Shown piece after piece: positions 57,683 through 64,000 of a stretch of 64,000 bases of DNA (within the stretch, counting starts at the first letter, position 1; each line of letters starts with the position of its first letter). A model generated the notes under the pieces. The model saw only the letters and a program-made list of their open reading frames with translations. It had not been told where the DNA came from and did no database searches. The stretch is taken from positions 117,166 through 181,165 of the forward strand of contig NZ_CABVPX010000016.1 of the NCBI RefSeq assembly GCF_902499125.1. Direction: 5' to 3'. The position numbers and the translations under genes are program-made. The stretch is from Burkholderia arboris (GTDB taxonomy: Bacteria; Pseudomonadota; Gammaproteobacteria; Burkholderiales; Burkholderiaceae).

Positions 57683-58414
57683 TTACGAGCGCGCCGGCAG
57701 TTCGCAGCCGTCGGGGCCGCAGGCGGCCGCATCGCTGCCGTCGAGTTCGACGATGCCGTCGCGCCACGCCTGTTCGAGCGCCTGCGCGAACGCGTCGGCC
57801 GGCTGCGCGCCCGACACCGCGTAGCGGCCGCCGAGCACGAACAACGGTACGCCGCGCCCGCCGATCTGCGCGGCGCGTGCGATGTCGGCTTCGACTTCGT
57901 CGCGGTATGCGTCGCTGCGCAGCACGGCTTCGACGGCCGAGCGTTCGAGCCCGGCTTCGACCGCGAATTCGGTCAGCTCGGCATGATCGAACAACGAGCC
58001 GTGCTCGCAGAAATACGCGCGGTACAGGCGCTCGGTCAGCGCGTGCGCGCGGCCGGTCGCTTCCGCGAGCTTCACGAGCCGGTGGCCGTCGAGCGTATCG
58101 CCGACCAGCGTGCCTGGCAGGTCGTAGCGCAGCCCGACGCTCGCGGCCGCATCGGTGACCTGGCGCAGCATCTGGTCGACCTGCGCGGGCGACATCCGGT
58201 ATTTGCCGGCCAGCATCGCCTCGACCGGCTCGACAGGCTGGCCGGGCATCAGCCGGTACGCGCGCAGCGCGACGTCGACCCGATCGGCATGCGCGAACGC
58301 GGCGAGCGCCTCGTCGAAACGGCGCTTGCCGATCCAGCACCACGGGCAGATCAGGTCGGACCAGATTTCGACGGTCAGGGTCGGGCGGGCAGTCGGGGCG
58401 GGGGCGGTCGTCAT
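57683..58414 (-). CDS. FrnE-like DsbA-family oxidoreductase
   Basis: A 243-residue cytosolic thioredoxin-fold protein without a signal peptide. The active site is Cys23-Pro-Trp-Cys26 in SDLICPWCWIGKRRF, and GGRGVPLFVLGGRYAVSGAQP is the cis-proline region. Members such as FrnE act in oxidative stress or antibiotic biosynthesis. The C-terminal CGPDGCELP adds two more cysteines, as in some FrnE proteins. Confidence 0.85.
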   Translation of the reverse strand: MTTAPAPTARPTLTVEIWSDLICPWCWIGKRRFDEALAAFAHADRVDVALRAYRLMPGQPVEPVEAMLAGKYRMSPAQVDQMLRQVTDAAASVGLRYDLPGTLVGDTLDGHRLVKLAEATGRAHALTERLYRAYFCEHGSLFDHAELTEFAVEAGLERSAVEAVLRSDAYRDEVEADIARAAQIGGRGVPLFVLGGRYAVSGAQPADAFAQALEQAWRDGIVELDGSDAAACGPDGCELPARS

Positions 58415-58597
58415 GGGCGGTCCAGGGCGGCAAAAAAAGTGTAACCGGGACTATATCACTTTATGCGTCGACGCCAGGGCGCGCGCAGACCCGTGCGGAA
58501 CGGGGCCGTACCCGGCGTATCACGAAGCATAGACAGGGAAATGGCTTCCCGGTAGCGATGACCGATGCGGGCCGTCGTTGCGCCCGCCGCGCAGCGC

Positions 58598-59257
58598 TTA
58601 CGCGTCGCCTTGCGTTTCCTTCAGGTGCTTGAGGTGCTTGTAGACCGTTGCGCGCCCCATCCCGAGCACGTTCGCGACGTAGTTCGCCGCGCTCTTGCCG
58701 CGGAACGCGCCTTCCGCGTAGAGCGCCTCGACGAGCTCGCGCCGGTGCTCGCGCGTGAGCCCGTTCAGCCCGACCTGCCGCTCGCGCAGCCAGCCGTGCA
58801 GGAACGTGTTGATGCGCTCCTGCCAGTCGTCGCGGAACAGCTCGTCGGGCTGGGCGACGACGCCCGCGCCCTTGATGAACAGGTCGAGCGTCGCGCGCAC
58901 CTCGTCGAACACCGCAATGTTGAAGTTGATGCACATCATCCCGGCCGGGCGGCCGTCGTCGTCGAACAGCACGTTGCTGACGCAGCGCATCCGCCGGCCG
59001 TCCCAGTTCAGCTTCTCGTACGGGCCGATCACGCGTTCGCGCGCGGAATGATCGATCTCCTCGAGCGCGGAATCGTCGCCGACCTCGCGCTTCGACAGGT
59101 TGTTCGCGAGATACAGCACGGTCTGGTCGTGCAGGTCGTGGATCACGACTTCCGCGTACGGGAAGAACAGCGCGGCGATACCGTCGGCGATCGGCGCATA
59201 GCGGGTGAGCAGCAGGTCTTTGACGGGGGATTTCTTCTTGCGCATCGGTGTCGCCAT
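58598..59257 (-). CDS. DauR/YheO-type PAS and HTH transcriptional regulator
   Basis: A 219-residue regulator with an N-terminal YheO-like PAS domain (about residues 15-130; YAPIADGIAALFFPYAEVVIHDLHDQTVLYLANN) and a C-terminal HTH (about 165-215; LYAEGAFRGKSAANYVANVLGMGRATVYKHLKHLKE). In Pseudomonas aeruginosa DauR controls dauBA for D-arginine catabolism. Here it lies downstream of a DauB-like gene on the same strand and close to a DauA-like gene. Residue 5 is an alternative start. Confidence 0.8.
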   Translation of the reverse strand: MATPMRKKKSPVKDLLLTRYAPIADGIAALFFPYAEVVIHDLHDQTVLYLANNLSKREVGDDSALEEIDHSARERVIGPYEKLNWDGRRMRCVSNVLFDDDGRPAGMMCINFNIAVFDEVRATLDLFIKGAGVVAQPDELFRDDWQERINTFLHGWLRERQVGLNGLTREHRRELVEALYAEGAFRGKSAANYVANVLGMGRATVYKHLKHLKETQGDA

Positions 59258-59388
59258 CTCGGGTGGGCGGGAGCCGGGCAGCGCGTCGGGCCGGCGTGCC
59301 GGCGCGCCGGTGGCCGGCATGCCCGTGCGCCCGCGCGCGGCCGCCGCGGCGGTTGCGTCATTGTATCGGCCCCGCGTGCGCGTGCCGC

Positions 59389-60351
59389 TCATGCGCGCGT
59401 CAGCTGCGTATACAGTGCGTGCGCGATCGCGATGTCCTCGAGCCCGAGGCCGATCGAGCGGAAGAACGCGTGACGCGTGCGCGACGGCGCTGCGCAGGCG
59501 CCGGCGACGAGCGCGGGCAGGTCGCCGACGATCCGCCCGGCCTCCCAGCCGTGATCGGCCGCCGCGATCTGCATCTCGCCGGCGCTTGCCGGGGTCGTGT
59601 GCCGGTAGTCGCAGTACACGTCCATGTCGGGCAGCCATGCGGGCGGGATTTCGTGCGCGCGCGCGACGTTCGTGCTGATCGACGTGACGAGCGCGGGGCG
59701 CGTGAGCATCCCGTCGCCGAGCACGGGCGTGCCCGACGACGTGCACAGCATCACGACGTCCGCGTCGCGCACGCAGGCTTCGACACTCGCAGCCGCACGT
59801 GCGCGCGAGTCGAGTTCGGCGAGCGTTGCCTGCTGCGCGCCATCGCCGGCGAGCGCGGGCGAGTACACGCGGATCGTCTCCCAGTCGCGCAGTGCCGCCG
59901 TGTGCCGCAGGTGCGCGAGGCCGACCGCGCCTGCGCCGACGATCGCCAGATGGCGTGCGTCGCGCGCCGCGAGGCAGTCGACCGCGAGCGCCGTCGTGCC
60001 GGCCGTGCGTTCGACGGTCAGCAGCCCCGCGTCGCACCACATCAGCGGCTGGCCGGTCTGCATCGACATCAGCGCGGTCCACGCGGTGACGATCGGCTTG
60101 CCGCCCGTCACCACGTACGGCGACAGCTTCGCGCCGAAGACCTGCGCATCGGCGAGCGCGCCGAGATACGTGATGAAGTCGCCGGCCTGGTCGGGAAACA
60201 GCGTGAGCGTCTGCGGCGGCTGCACCGCGCGCGCCGCGGCGAGCGACGCGAACATGCGGCGCAGCGTGCCGAGCACGTCGAGCGATGGCAGCGCCGCACG
60301 CACGGCGGCTTCGTCGACGGTCAGCGGCAGGGTCGGGACGGTTTGCGTCAT
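59389..60351 (-). CDS. Ornithine cyclodeaminase / DauB-type amino acid dehydrogenase
   Basis: A 320-residue NAD(P)-dependent protein of the ornithine cyclodeaminase/mu-crystallin family: GGKPIVTAWTALMSMQTGQPLMWCDAGLLTVERTAGTTALA and the Rossmann motif LAIVGAGAVGLAHLRHTAAL. With a DauR-like regulator and a DauA-like dehydrogenase around it, the best reading is a DauB-type enzyme that turns the keto acid of arginine or lysine into the L-amino acid, or a cyclic imine reductase. Placed 131 nt upstream of the regulator gene. Confidence 0.72.
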   Translation of the reverse strand: MTQTVPTLPLTVDEAAVRAALPSLDVLGTLRRMFASLAAARAVQPPQTLTLFPDQAGDFITYLGALADAQVFGAKLSPYVVTGGKPIVTAWTALMSMQTGQPLMWCDAGLLTVERTAGTTALAVDCLAARDARHLAIVGAGAVGLAHLRHTAALRDWETIRVYSPALAGDGAQQATLAELDSRARAAASVEACVRDADVVMLCTSSGTPVLGDGMLTRPALVTSISTNVARAHEIPPAWLPDMDVYCDYRHTTPASAGEMQIAAADHGWEAGRIVGDLPALVAGACAAPSRTRHAFFRSIGLGLEDIAIAHALYTQLTRA

Positions 60352-60425
60352 GGGGACATCTCCGGTCGGTGCCGGACAGACCGTCTCGAAAGGCGGTGTC
60401 CGGTGGTGTTCGTGATGGACGAAAA

Positions 60426-60438
60426 GTCTAATATAGAC
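60426..60438. promoter_or_regulatory. Palindrome GTCTA-N3-TAGAC, DauB-like gene side
   Basis: GTCTAATATAGAC, a perfect 5-bp inverted repeat with a 3-nt centre, 74 nt upstream of the DauB-like start. It also contains a TATATT-like -10 on the minus strand. It matches the second copy at 60581. Confidence 0.7.
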
Positions 60439-60580
60439 AAACAAATTCTGGAGGATTTTTCTTTTCGAGACGTTGTGTCGTTGCCTGGATGATGAAAAAC
60501 ATCATGAAATCAAGGATCTTTTGGCGAGGTGTCGAAATCCGGGCGGGGTGCGGCAGGACGAGACTCTCGTATCCCCTATA

Positions 60581-60605
60581 GTCTATAGTAGACTTTGAGT
60601 CTATA
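60581..60605. promoter_or_regulatory. Palindrome GTCTA-N3-TAGAC plus half site, binding-protein side
   Basis: GTCTATAGTAGAC (60581-60593) has the same arms and spacing as the copy at 60426 and is followed by a GTCTATA half site (60599-60605). It sits 125-150 nt upstream of the solute-binding protein gene. The likely ligand is the DauR-like regulator. Confidence 0.7.
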
Positions 60606-60730
60606 TTTCGCGTGCAGGACAGGATGTGCCGCCACGCGGCGGCCGCCTGCATCGAATGCCGATCCGGCGCCCGGCCGAGGGCGTCGTGCAACCGATCTCC
60701 ATCGCCTCAATCCAGAACGGAAGGACCGTC

Positions 60731-61510
60731 ATGAACTGGAAGCTTTCCCTTTGCGCCGCTGCGGCGCTCGCGTGCGCGGCCGTCACGGCCCATGCGGAAC
60801 AGACCACGTTGCGCTTCGGGATCGAAGCGGCCTATCCGCCGTTCGAGAGCAAGACGCCGGCCGGTCAGCTGCAGGGCTTCGACGTCGACATCGGCAATGC
60901 GGTGTGCGCGAAGCTGAACATGAAATGCGTGTGGGTCGAGAATGCGTTCGACGGCCTGATCCCGGCGCTGCAGGCGCGCAAGTTCGACGCGATCAATTCG
61001 GCGATGAACATCACCGCGAAGCGCAAGCAGAGCATCGACTTCACGCCGGCGATCTACGTGGTGCCGATCGTGATGGTGGCCAGGCGCGGTTCGCCGCTGC
61101 GGCCTGACGTCGCGAGCCTGCGCGGCAAGCATGTCGGCGTGCTGCAGGGCTCGTCGCAGGAGGATTTCCTGAAGGCGCACTGGGCCAACGCGGGCGTGGC
61201 CGTCGTGTCGTACCAGGATCAGGACCAGATCTACGCCGATCTCGTCGCGGGGCGGCTCGATGCGGCCGTGCAGGAAGCGCAGACCGCGCAGGACGGCTTC
61301 CTCGACAAGCCGGCCGGCCGCGATTACCAGATCGTCGGCGACGCGCTGAAGGATCCGGCGACGCTCGGCGAGGGCACGGGCTTCGGGATGCGCAAGAACG
61401 ACAAGGCGCTGCAGGCGAAGATCGTCGGCGCGCTCGACGCGCTGAAGAAGGACGGCACGCTGAGCGCGCTGTCGCAGAAGTACTTCAAGCGCGACATCAT
61501 CGCGAAGTAA
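60731..61510 (+). CDS. ABC transporter solute-binding protein, lysine/arginine/ornithine type
   Basis: A 259-residue periplasmic protein with signal peptide ending TAHA-E, then a type 2 binding fold with LRFGIEAAYPPFESKTPAGQLQGFDVDIGNAVCAKL, the pattern of LAO/HisJ/ArgT proteins. GGAAGGA precedes the ATG. The cognate permease and ATPase genes are not beside it. It should capture a basic amino acid for the adjacent D-amino-acid enzymes. Confidence 0.86.
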   Translation: MNWKLSLCAAAALACAAVTAHAEQTTLRFGIEAAYPPFESKTPAGQLQGFDVDIGNAVCAKLNMKCVWVENAFDGLIPALQARKFDAINSAMNITAKRKQSIDFTPAIYVVPIVMVARRGSPLRPDVASLRGKHVGVLQGSSQEDFLKAHWANAGVAVVSYQDQDQIYADLVAGRLDAAVQEAQTAQDGFLDKPAGRDYQIVGDALKDPATLGEGTGFGMRKNDKALQAKIVGALDALKKDGTLSALSQKYFKRDIIAK

Positions 61511-61577
61511 GCATCGCCGCGCGCCGGCCGCGATGCCGGTGCGCCGCCCATCGAATCTCGACACGGTACAGGGAACC

Positions 61578-62822
61578 ATGGATTTCGACGTCATCGTTCT
61601 GGGAGCCGGCATCGTCGGCGTGTCGTCGGCGCTGCATCTGCAGGATCGCGGGCTGCGCGTCGCGCTCGTCGACCGGCGCGCGCCCGGCGAGGAAACGAGC
61701 CACGGCAATGCCGGGCTGATCGAGCGCTCGTCGGTCGTGCCGTACGCGTTTCCGCGCCGGCTCGGCACGTTGCTGCGCTATGCACGCAACCGCTCGGTCG
61801 ATCTCTACTGGGACTACCGCGCGCTGCCCGCGTATGCGGGCTGGCTCGCGCGCTTCTGGCGCGAATCGTCGCCGCAACGGCTCGCGGCCGCCGCGCGCGA
61901 CCTGCTGCCGCTCGTCGCGGCGAGCGTCGTCGAGCACGATGCGCTGCTCGCGCGGACCGATGCGCAGCCCCTCGTACACGACGGCGGGTGGATCGAGGCG
62001 TTCCGTTCGCCCGCGTTGTTCGACGCGGAGGCGCGCGCGCAGCAGCGCGTGGCCGACGCGCACGGGTTGCGGATGAGCGTGCTCGATGCGCATGCGCTGC
62101 GCGCGCGCGAGCCGGGTATCGGCGACGCATTCTGCGGCGCTTTCCACTGGCAGGACCCGAAGACGGTGTCGAGCCCGGGCGGGCTGACCAAGGCCTACGC
62201 GCGGCTGTTCGAGCGCGACGGCGGCACGTTCGTGCTCGGCGATGCGAAGACGCTCGTGCAGGTGGACGGTGGCTGGCAGGTCGGGACCGAACACGGGCCG
62301 ATTGCCGCGCGCTCGGCCGTGGTCGCGCTCGGGCCGTGGTCCGATCACGTGTTCGCGCCGCTCGGCTACCGGATTCCGCTGCGCGCCAAGCGTGGCTATC
62401 ACATGCACTACCGGCCGACGCGCACGCCGTTGAACGTGCCCGTGTGCGATACCGAGGAAGGCTTCGTCGTCGCGCCGATGGAGGGCGGCCGCCTGCGGCT
62501 CACGACGGGCGTCGAGATCGCGCTGCGCGGTGCGCCGCCGACCGGCGTGCAGCTTGCGCGGGCCGAACCGCTGGCGCGCGACGCGTTCGGCATCGGCGAA
62601 CGGCTCGATCCGGAACCGTGGCTCGGGATGCGGCCCTGCACGCCGGACATGCGTCCGGTGATCGGGCCCGCGCCGCGCCACCGTCATTTGTGGTTCGCGT
62701 TCGGCCATTGCCACCACGGGCTCACGCTCGGCCCCGCGACCGGGCGTCTGCTCGCCGAAATGATGACGGGCGCGCCGACCTATATCGATCCCCATCCGTA
62801 CCGGCCCGCGCGCTTCGGTTGA
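61578..62822 (+). CDS. FAD-dependent D-amino acid dehydrogenase, DadA/DauA-like
   Basis: A 414-residue flavoprotein of the DAO superfamily: FDVIVLGAGIVGVSSALHLQDRGLRVALVDRR at the start binds FAD, and ETSHGNAGLIE and MRPCTPDMRPVIGP are DadA-type motifs. It should oxidise a D-amino acid to a keto acid with electrons passed to the respiratory chain. Sited 67 nt after the binding-protein gene. Its position beside DauR- and DauB-like genes favours D-arginine or D-lysine as substrate. Confidence 0.82.
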   Translation: MDFDVIVLGAGIVGVSSALHLQDRGLRVALVDRRAPGEETSHGNAGLIERSSVVPYAFPRRLGTLLRYARNRSVDLYWDYRALPAYAGWLARFWRESSPQRLAAAARDLLPLVAASVVEHDALLARTDAQPLVHDGGWIEAFRSPALFDAEARAQQRVADAHGLRMSVLDAHALRAREPGIGDAFCGAFHWQDPKTVSSPGGLTKAYARLFERDGGTFVLGDAKTLVQVDGGWQVGTEHGPIAARSAVVALGPWSDHVFAPLGYRIPLRAKRGYHMHYRPTRTPLNVPVCDTEEGFVVAPMEGGRLRLTTGVEIALRGAPPTGVQLARAEPLARDAFGIGERLDPEPWLGMRPCTPDMRPVIGPAPRHRHLWFAFGHCHHGLTLGPATGRLLAEMMTGAPTYIDPHPYRPARFG

Positions 62823-63087
62823 ACCTGTCGCGCGGTAGGGCGGCTCCGGCCGCCGGCGCGCGCTGCCCCGCTCATGCCGGCGGCCATGCGCGCGTTTCAC
62901 AGTTTTTCATTCGGCTATCCGAATTATCGAAAGCCACGCAATCGGAAATGATCTGCGTAATCGGCAAGAAAGAAAATCGCGAGATAAATAAAATCAGAAA
63001 ATTCGCGATTTATCAATGCATTTTCATATTGCTGAAATGCGCAACCGGCGGCGGTCGCTGACGGTATAGGGCGCTATCGCGGCCGGG

Positions 63088-63119
63088 TGTTCCGGCGTTA
63101 CGCGGGATGTACCGGAACA
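63088..63119. promoter_or_regulatory. Inverted repeat TGTTCCGG-N16-CCGGAACA, possible activator site
   Basis: A perfect 8-bp inverted repeat about 160-190 nt upstream of the -24 element, in the range used by sigma-54 enhancer-binding proteins. The second pair TCAGACGA/TCGTCTGA (63177-63216) lies closer. Confidence 0.5.
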
Positions 63120-63277
63120 CGTTACCACGGGGCTCGCAAACGTTACGTTACATCCGCGTCCCGGCAGCGTCTATCGTCAGACGATTTGGGATCGGAAGCC
63201 CGTGTATTTCGTCTGAAATCGATTAAAAAAGCGTTATTGACCACTAATGGCCAGACGAATCAATCCGCTTTTTTGAA

Positions 63278-63294
63278 TTGGCACGCTTCGTGCA
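63278..63294 (+). promoter_or_regulatory. Sigma-54 (RpoN) -24/-12 promoter
   Basis: TTGGCACGCTTCGTGCA matches the RpoN consensus TTGGCACG-N4-TTGCA with one change (G for the first T of the -12 block). GG and GC are exactly 10 nt apart. Transcription would begin near 63305, 43 nt before the start of the repeat protein. Confidence 0.8.
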
Positions 63295-63347
63295 ATCCGT
63301 CCCCATGCTTTATCAACGTGGTGCCAACCGAGATGGGGAAAATAACG

Positions 63348-64000
63348 ATGGGACACAATCTTAAATTGACGGGTGTGGCGCTGTCGGTCGCGACGGTGTT
63401 CGGGGTGCTGGCTTCGGGTTCCGCGATGGCGGGGGCCCTCGATTCGCTGCCGATCCCGCAAGTGATCGTCAATCCGCCGACGAACAGCGTGACGGTCGGG
63501 CTGGTCGCGACGGGCACGTCGCCGCTGGGCTCGGTTACCGTTGCGGCGGGCGGGTCGGGTGCGATCCAGACGTCGCTCGGCGATCCCGGTCAAGCGCTGT
63601 CGGGCGCCGTGGGGGCGGTGACGGGCGCACTCGGCGGCGGTGGCGGCACGGTGCAGCCGCTTGCGCCGGTACAAGGCGTGTTGAACCAGGTGACGGGAGC
63701 ACTGAATGGCGGCAACCCCGCAGGCGCATTGACGGGTGCGCTGAGCACGGCGACGGGGACGCTGAGCAATGCGGTTGGCACGGTAACGGGTGCACTGGGC
63801 AATGTCGGCGGCGGCGCAAACCCGCTGGCGCCGGTGCAGGGTGTGGTGAATCAAGTAACGGGTGCGCTTGGTGGCGGTAATCCGGCTGGTGCACTAACCG
63901 GCGCGCTGGGCCAGGTGACGGGAGCGCTGGGCGGTATCGGCGGCGGCGCGAATCCGCTGGCGCCGGTGCAAGGCGTGGTGAATCAGGTTACGGGTGCGCT
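63348..64000 (+). CDS. Exported glycine/alanine-rich repeat protein, 3' partial
   Basis: An open frame from ATG at 63348 to the window end (over 217 residues) without a stop. Signal peptide MGHNLKLTGVALSVATVFG then LASGSAMAGA. After residue 100 the protein is built of repeats starting PLAPVQGV(L/V)NQ followed by VTGAL and GNPAGALTGAL, in units of 55 and 44 residues, both multiples of 11. No known domain. A GGGGA sequence lies 10 nt before the ATG. Expected to be secreted or surface-bound; function unknown. Expression is probably RpoN-dependent. Confidence 0.8.
   Translation, partial: MGHNLKLTGVALSVATVFGVLASGSAMAGALDSLPIPQVIVNPPTNSVTVGLVATGTSPLGSVTVAAGGSGAIQTSLGDPGQALSGAVGAVTGALGGGGGTVQPLAPVQGVLNQVTGALNGGNPAGALTGALSTATGTLSNAVGTVTGALGNVGGGANPLAPVQGVVNQVTGALGGGNPAGALTGALGQVTGALGGIGGGANPLAPVQGVVNQVTGA

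Larger units (their letters stand above)
60352..60730. other. Divergent control region of the D-amino-acid locus
   Basis: A 379-nt gap between the DauB-like gene and the solute-binding protein gene, AT-richer at 60420-60500 and 60570-60610. It carries two matching palindromes (listed apart) and no gene. Confidence 0.7.
62823..63347. other. Long control region upstream of the sigma-54 repeat-protein gene
   Basis: A 525-nt gap with an AT-rich part (62930-63040), then several inverted repeats (TGTTCCGG at 63088 with CCGGAACA at 63112; TCAGACGA at 63177 with TCGTCTGA at 63209) and repeated CGTTAC words, ending in a -24/-12 promoter. No gene is convincing. Confidence 0.65.

Noticed and set aside
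63657..64000. Collagen-like protein
   Set aside because: The glycines do not follow a Gly-X-Y triplet; the units are multiples of 11 residues.

Overview
The window is high-GC proteobacterial chromosome with dense, mostly complete genes. Protein sequences and gene order point to Burkholderia, most likely the Burkholderia cepacia complex and its main chromosome: ybgC-tolQRAB-pal-cpoB, a glyA-nrdR pair, the XdhABC genes and a large set of LysR, IclR and AraC regulators with MFS transporters. This is inferred by eye; no database search was run. No insertion sequence, prophage, integrase, rRNA or CRISPR array is visible.

Layout. 1-4.3 kb: the end of a membrane fatty-acid desaturase and two exported beta-propeller proteins. 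4.5-10.3 kb (minus strand): the Tol-Pal envelope operon followed by tRNA-Lys and its terminator. 10.3-13.2 kb: ydfG, then glyA behind a promoter and a ZTP (pfl) riboswitch, then nrdR. 13.4-16.3 kb: five overlapping minor-pilin genes. 16.3-17.6 kb: a YqjD/YqjE-like membrane stress trio. 18-21.4 kb: 1-Cys peroxiredoxin, glutaryl-CoA dehydrogenase with a divergent IclR regulator and a clear palindromic operator, and a GFA-family protein. 21.5-28.6 kb: a degenerate EAL protein and a homogentisate operon (flavin hydroxylase, small DUF2783 partner, aromatic-acid MFS, hmgA, fahA). 28.7-39.6 kb: transporters, bluB, a LysR-ldhA pair, a class V aminotransferase, AraC and EamA genes. 39.9-44.5 kb: xdhAB and an N-terminally short xdhC. 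44.5-53.6 kb: small enzymes, an orphan membrane-anchored TAXI protein, a BON protein and two exported hydrolases (3-hydroxybutyrate oligomer hydrolase and S10 peptidase). 53.8-54.9 kb: a less GC-rich two-gene module, a winged-helix nucleotidyltransferase plus a HEPN-like protein, with repeated operator boxes over its promoter. 55-58.4 kb: TauE, EmrB-type MFS and a FrnE-like protein. 58.6-62.8 kb: a DauR/DauB/DauA-like D-amino-acid locus with a solute-binding protein and two matching palindromes. 63.3 kb to the end: an exported repeat protein behind a strong sigma-54 promoter, open at the window edge.

How it works together. The Tol genes, CpoB and the exported lipoproteins serve the envelope. 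The hmg operon would turn a 3-hydroxyphenylacetate-type substrate into homogentisate and then fumarate and acetoacetate. The dau-like locus would take up a basic amino acid, oxidise the D form and reaminate the keto acid to the L form. The points most worth a second look are the nucleotidyltransferase/HEPN module with its operator array, the dau-type palindromes, the sigma-54 repeat protein, the glyA riboswitch and the shortened XdhC.
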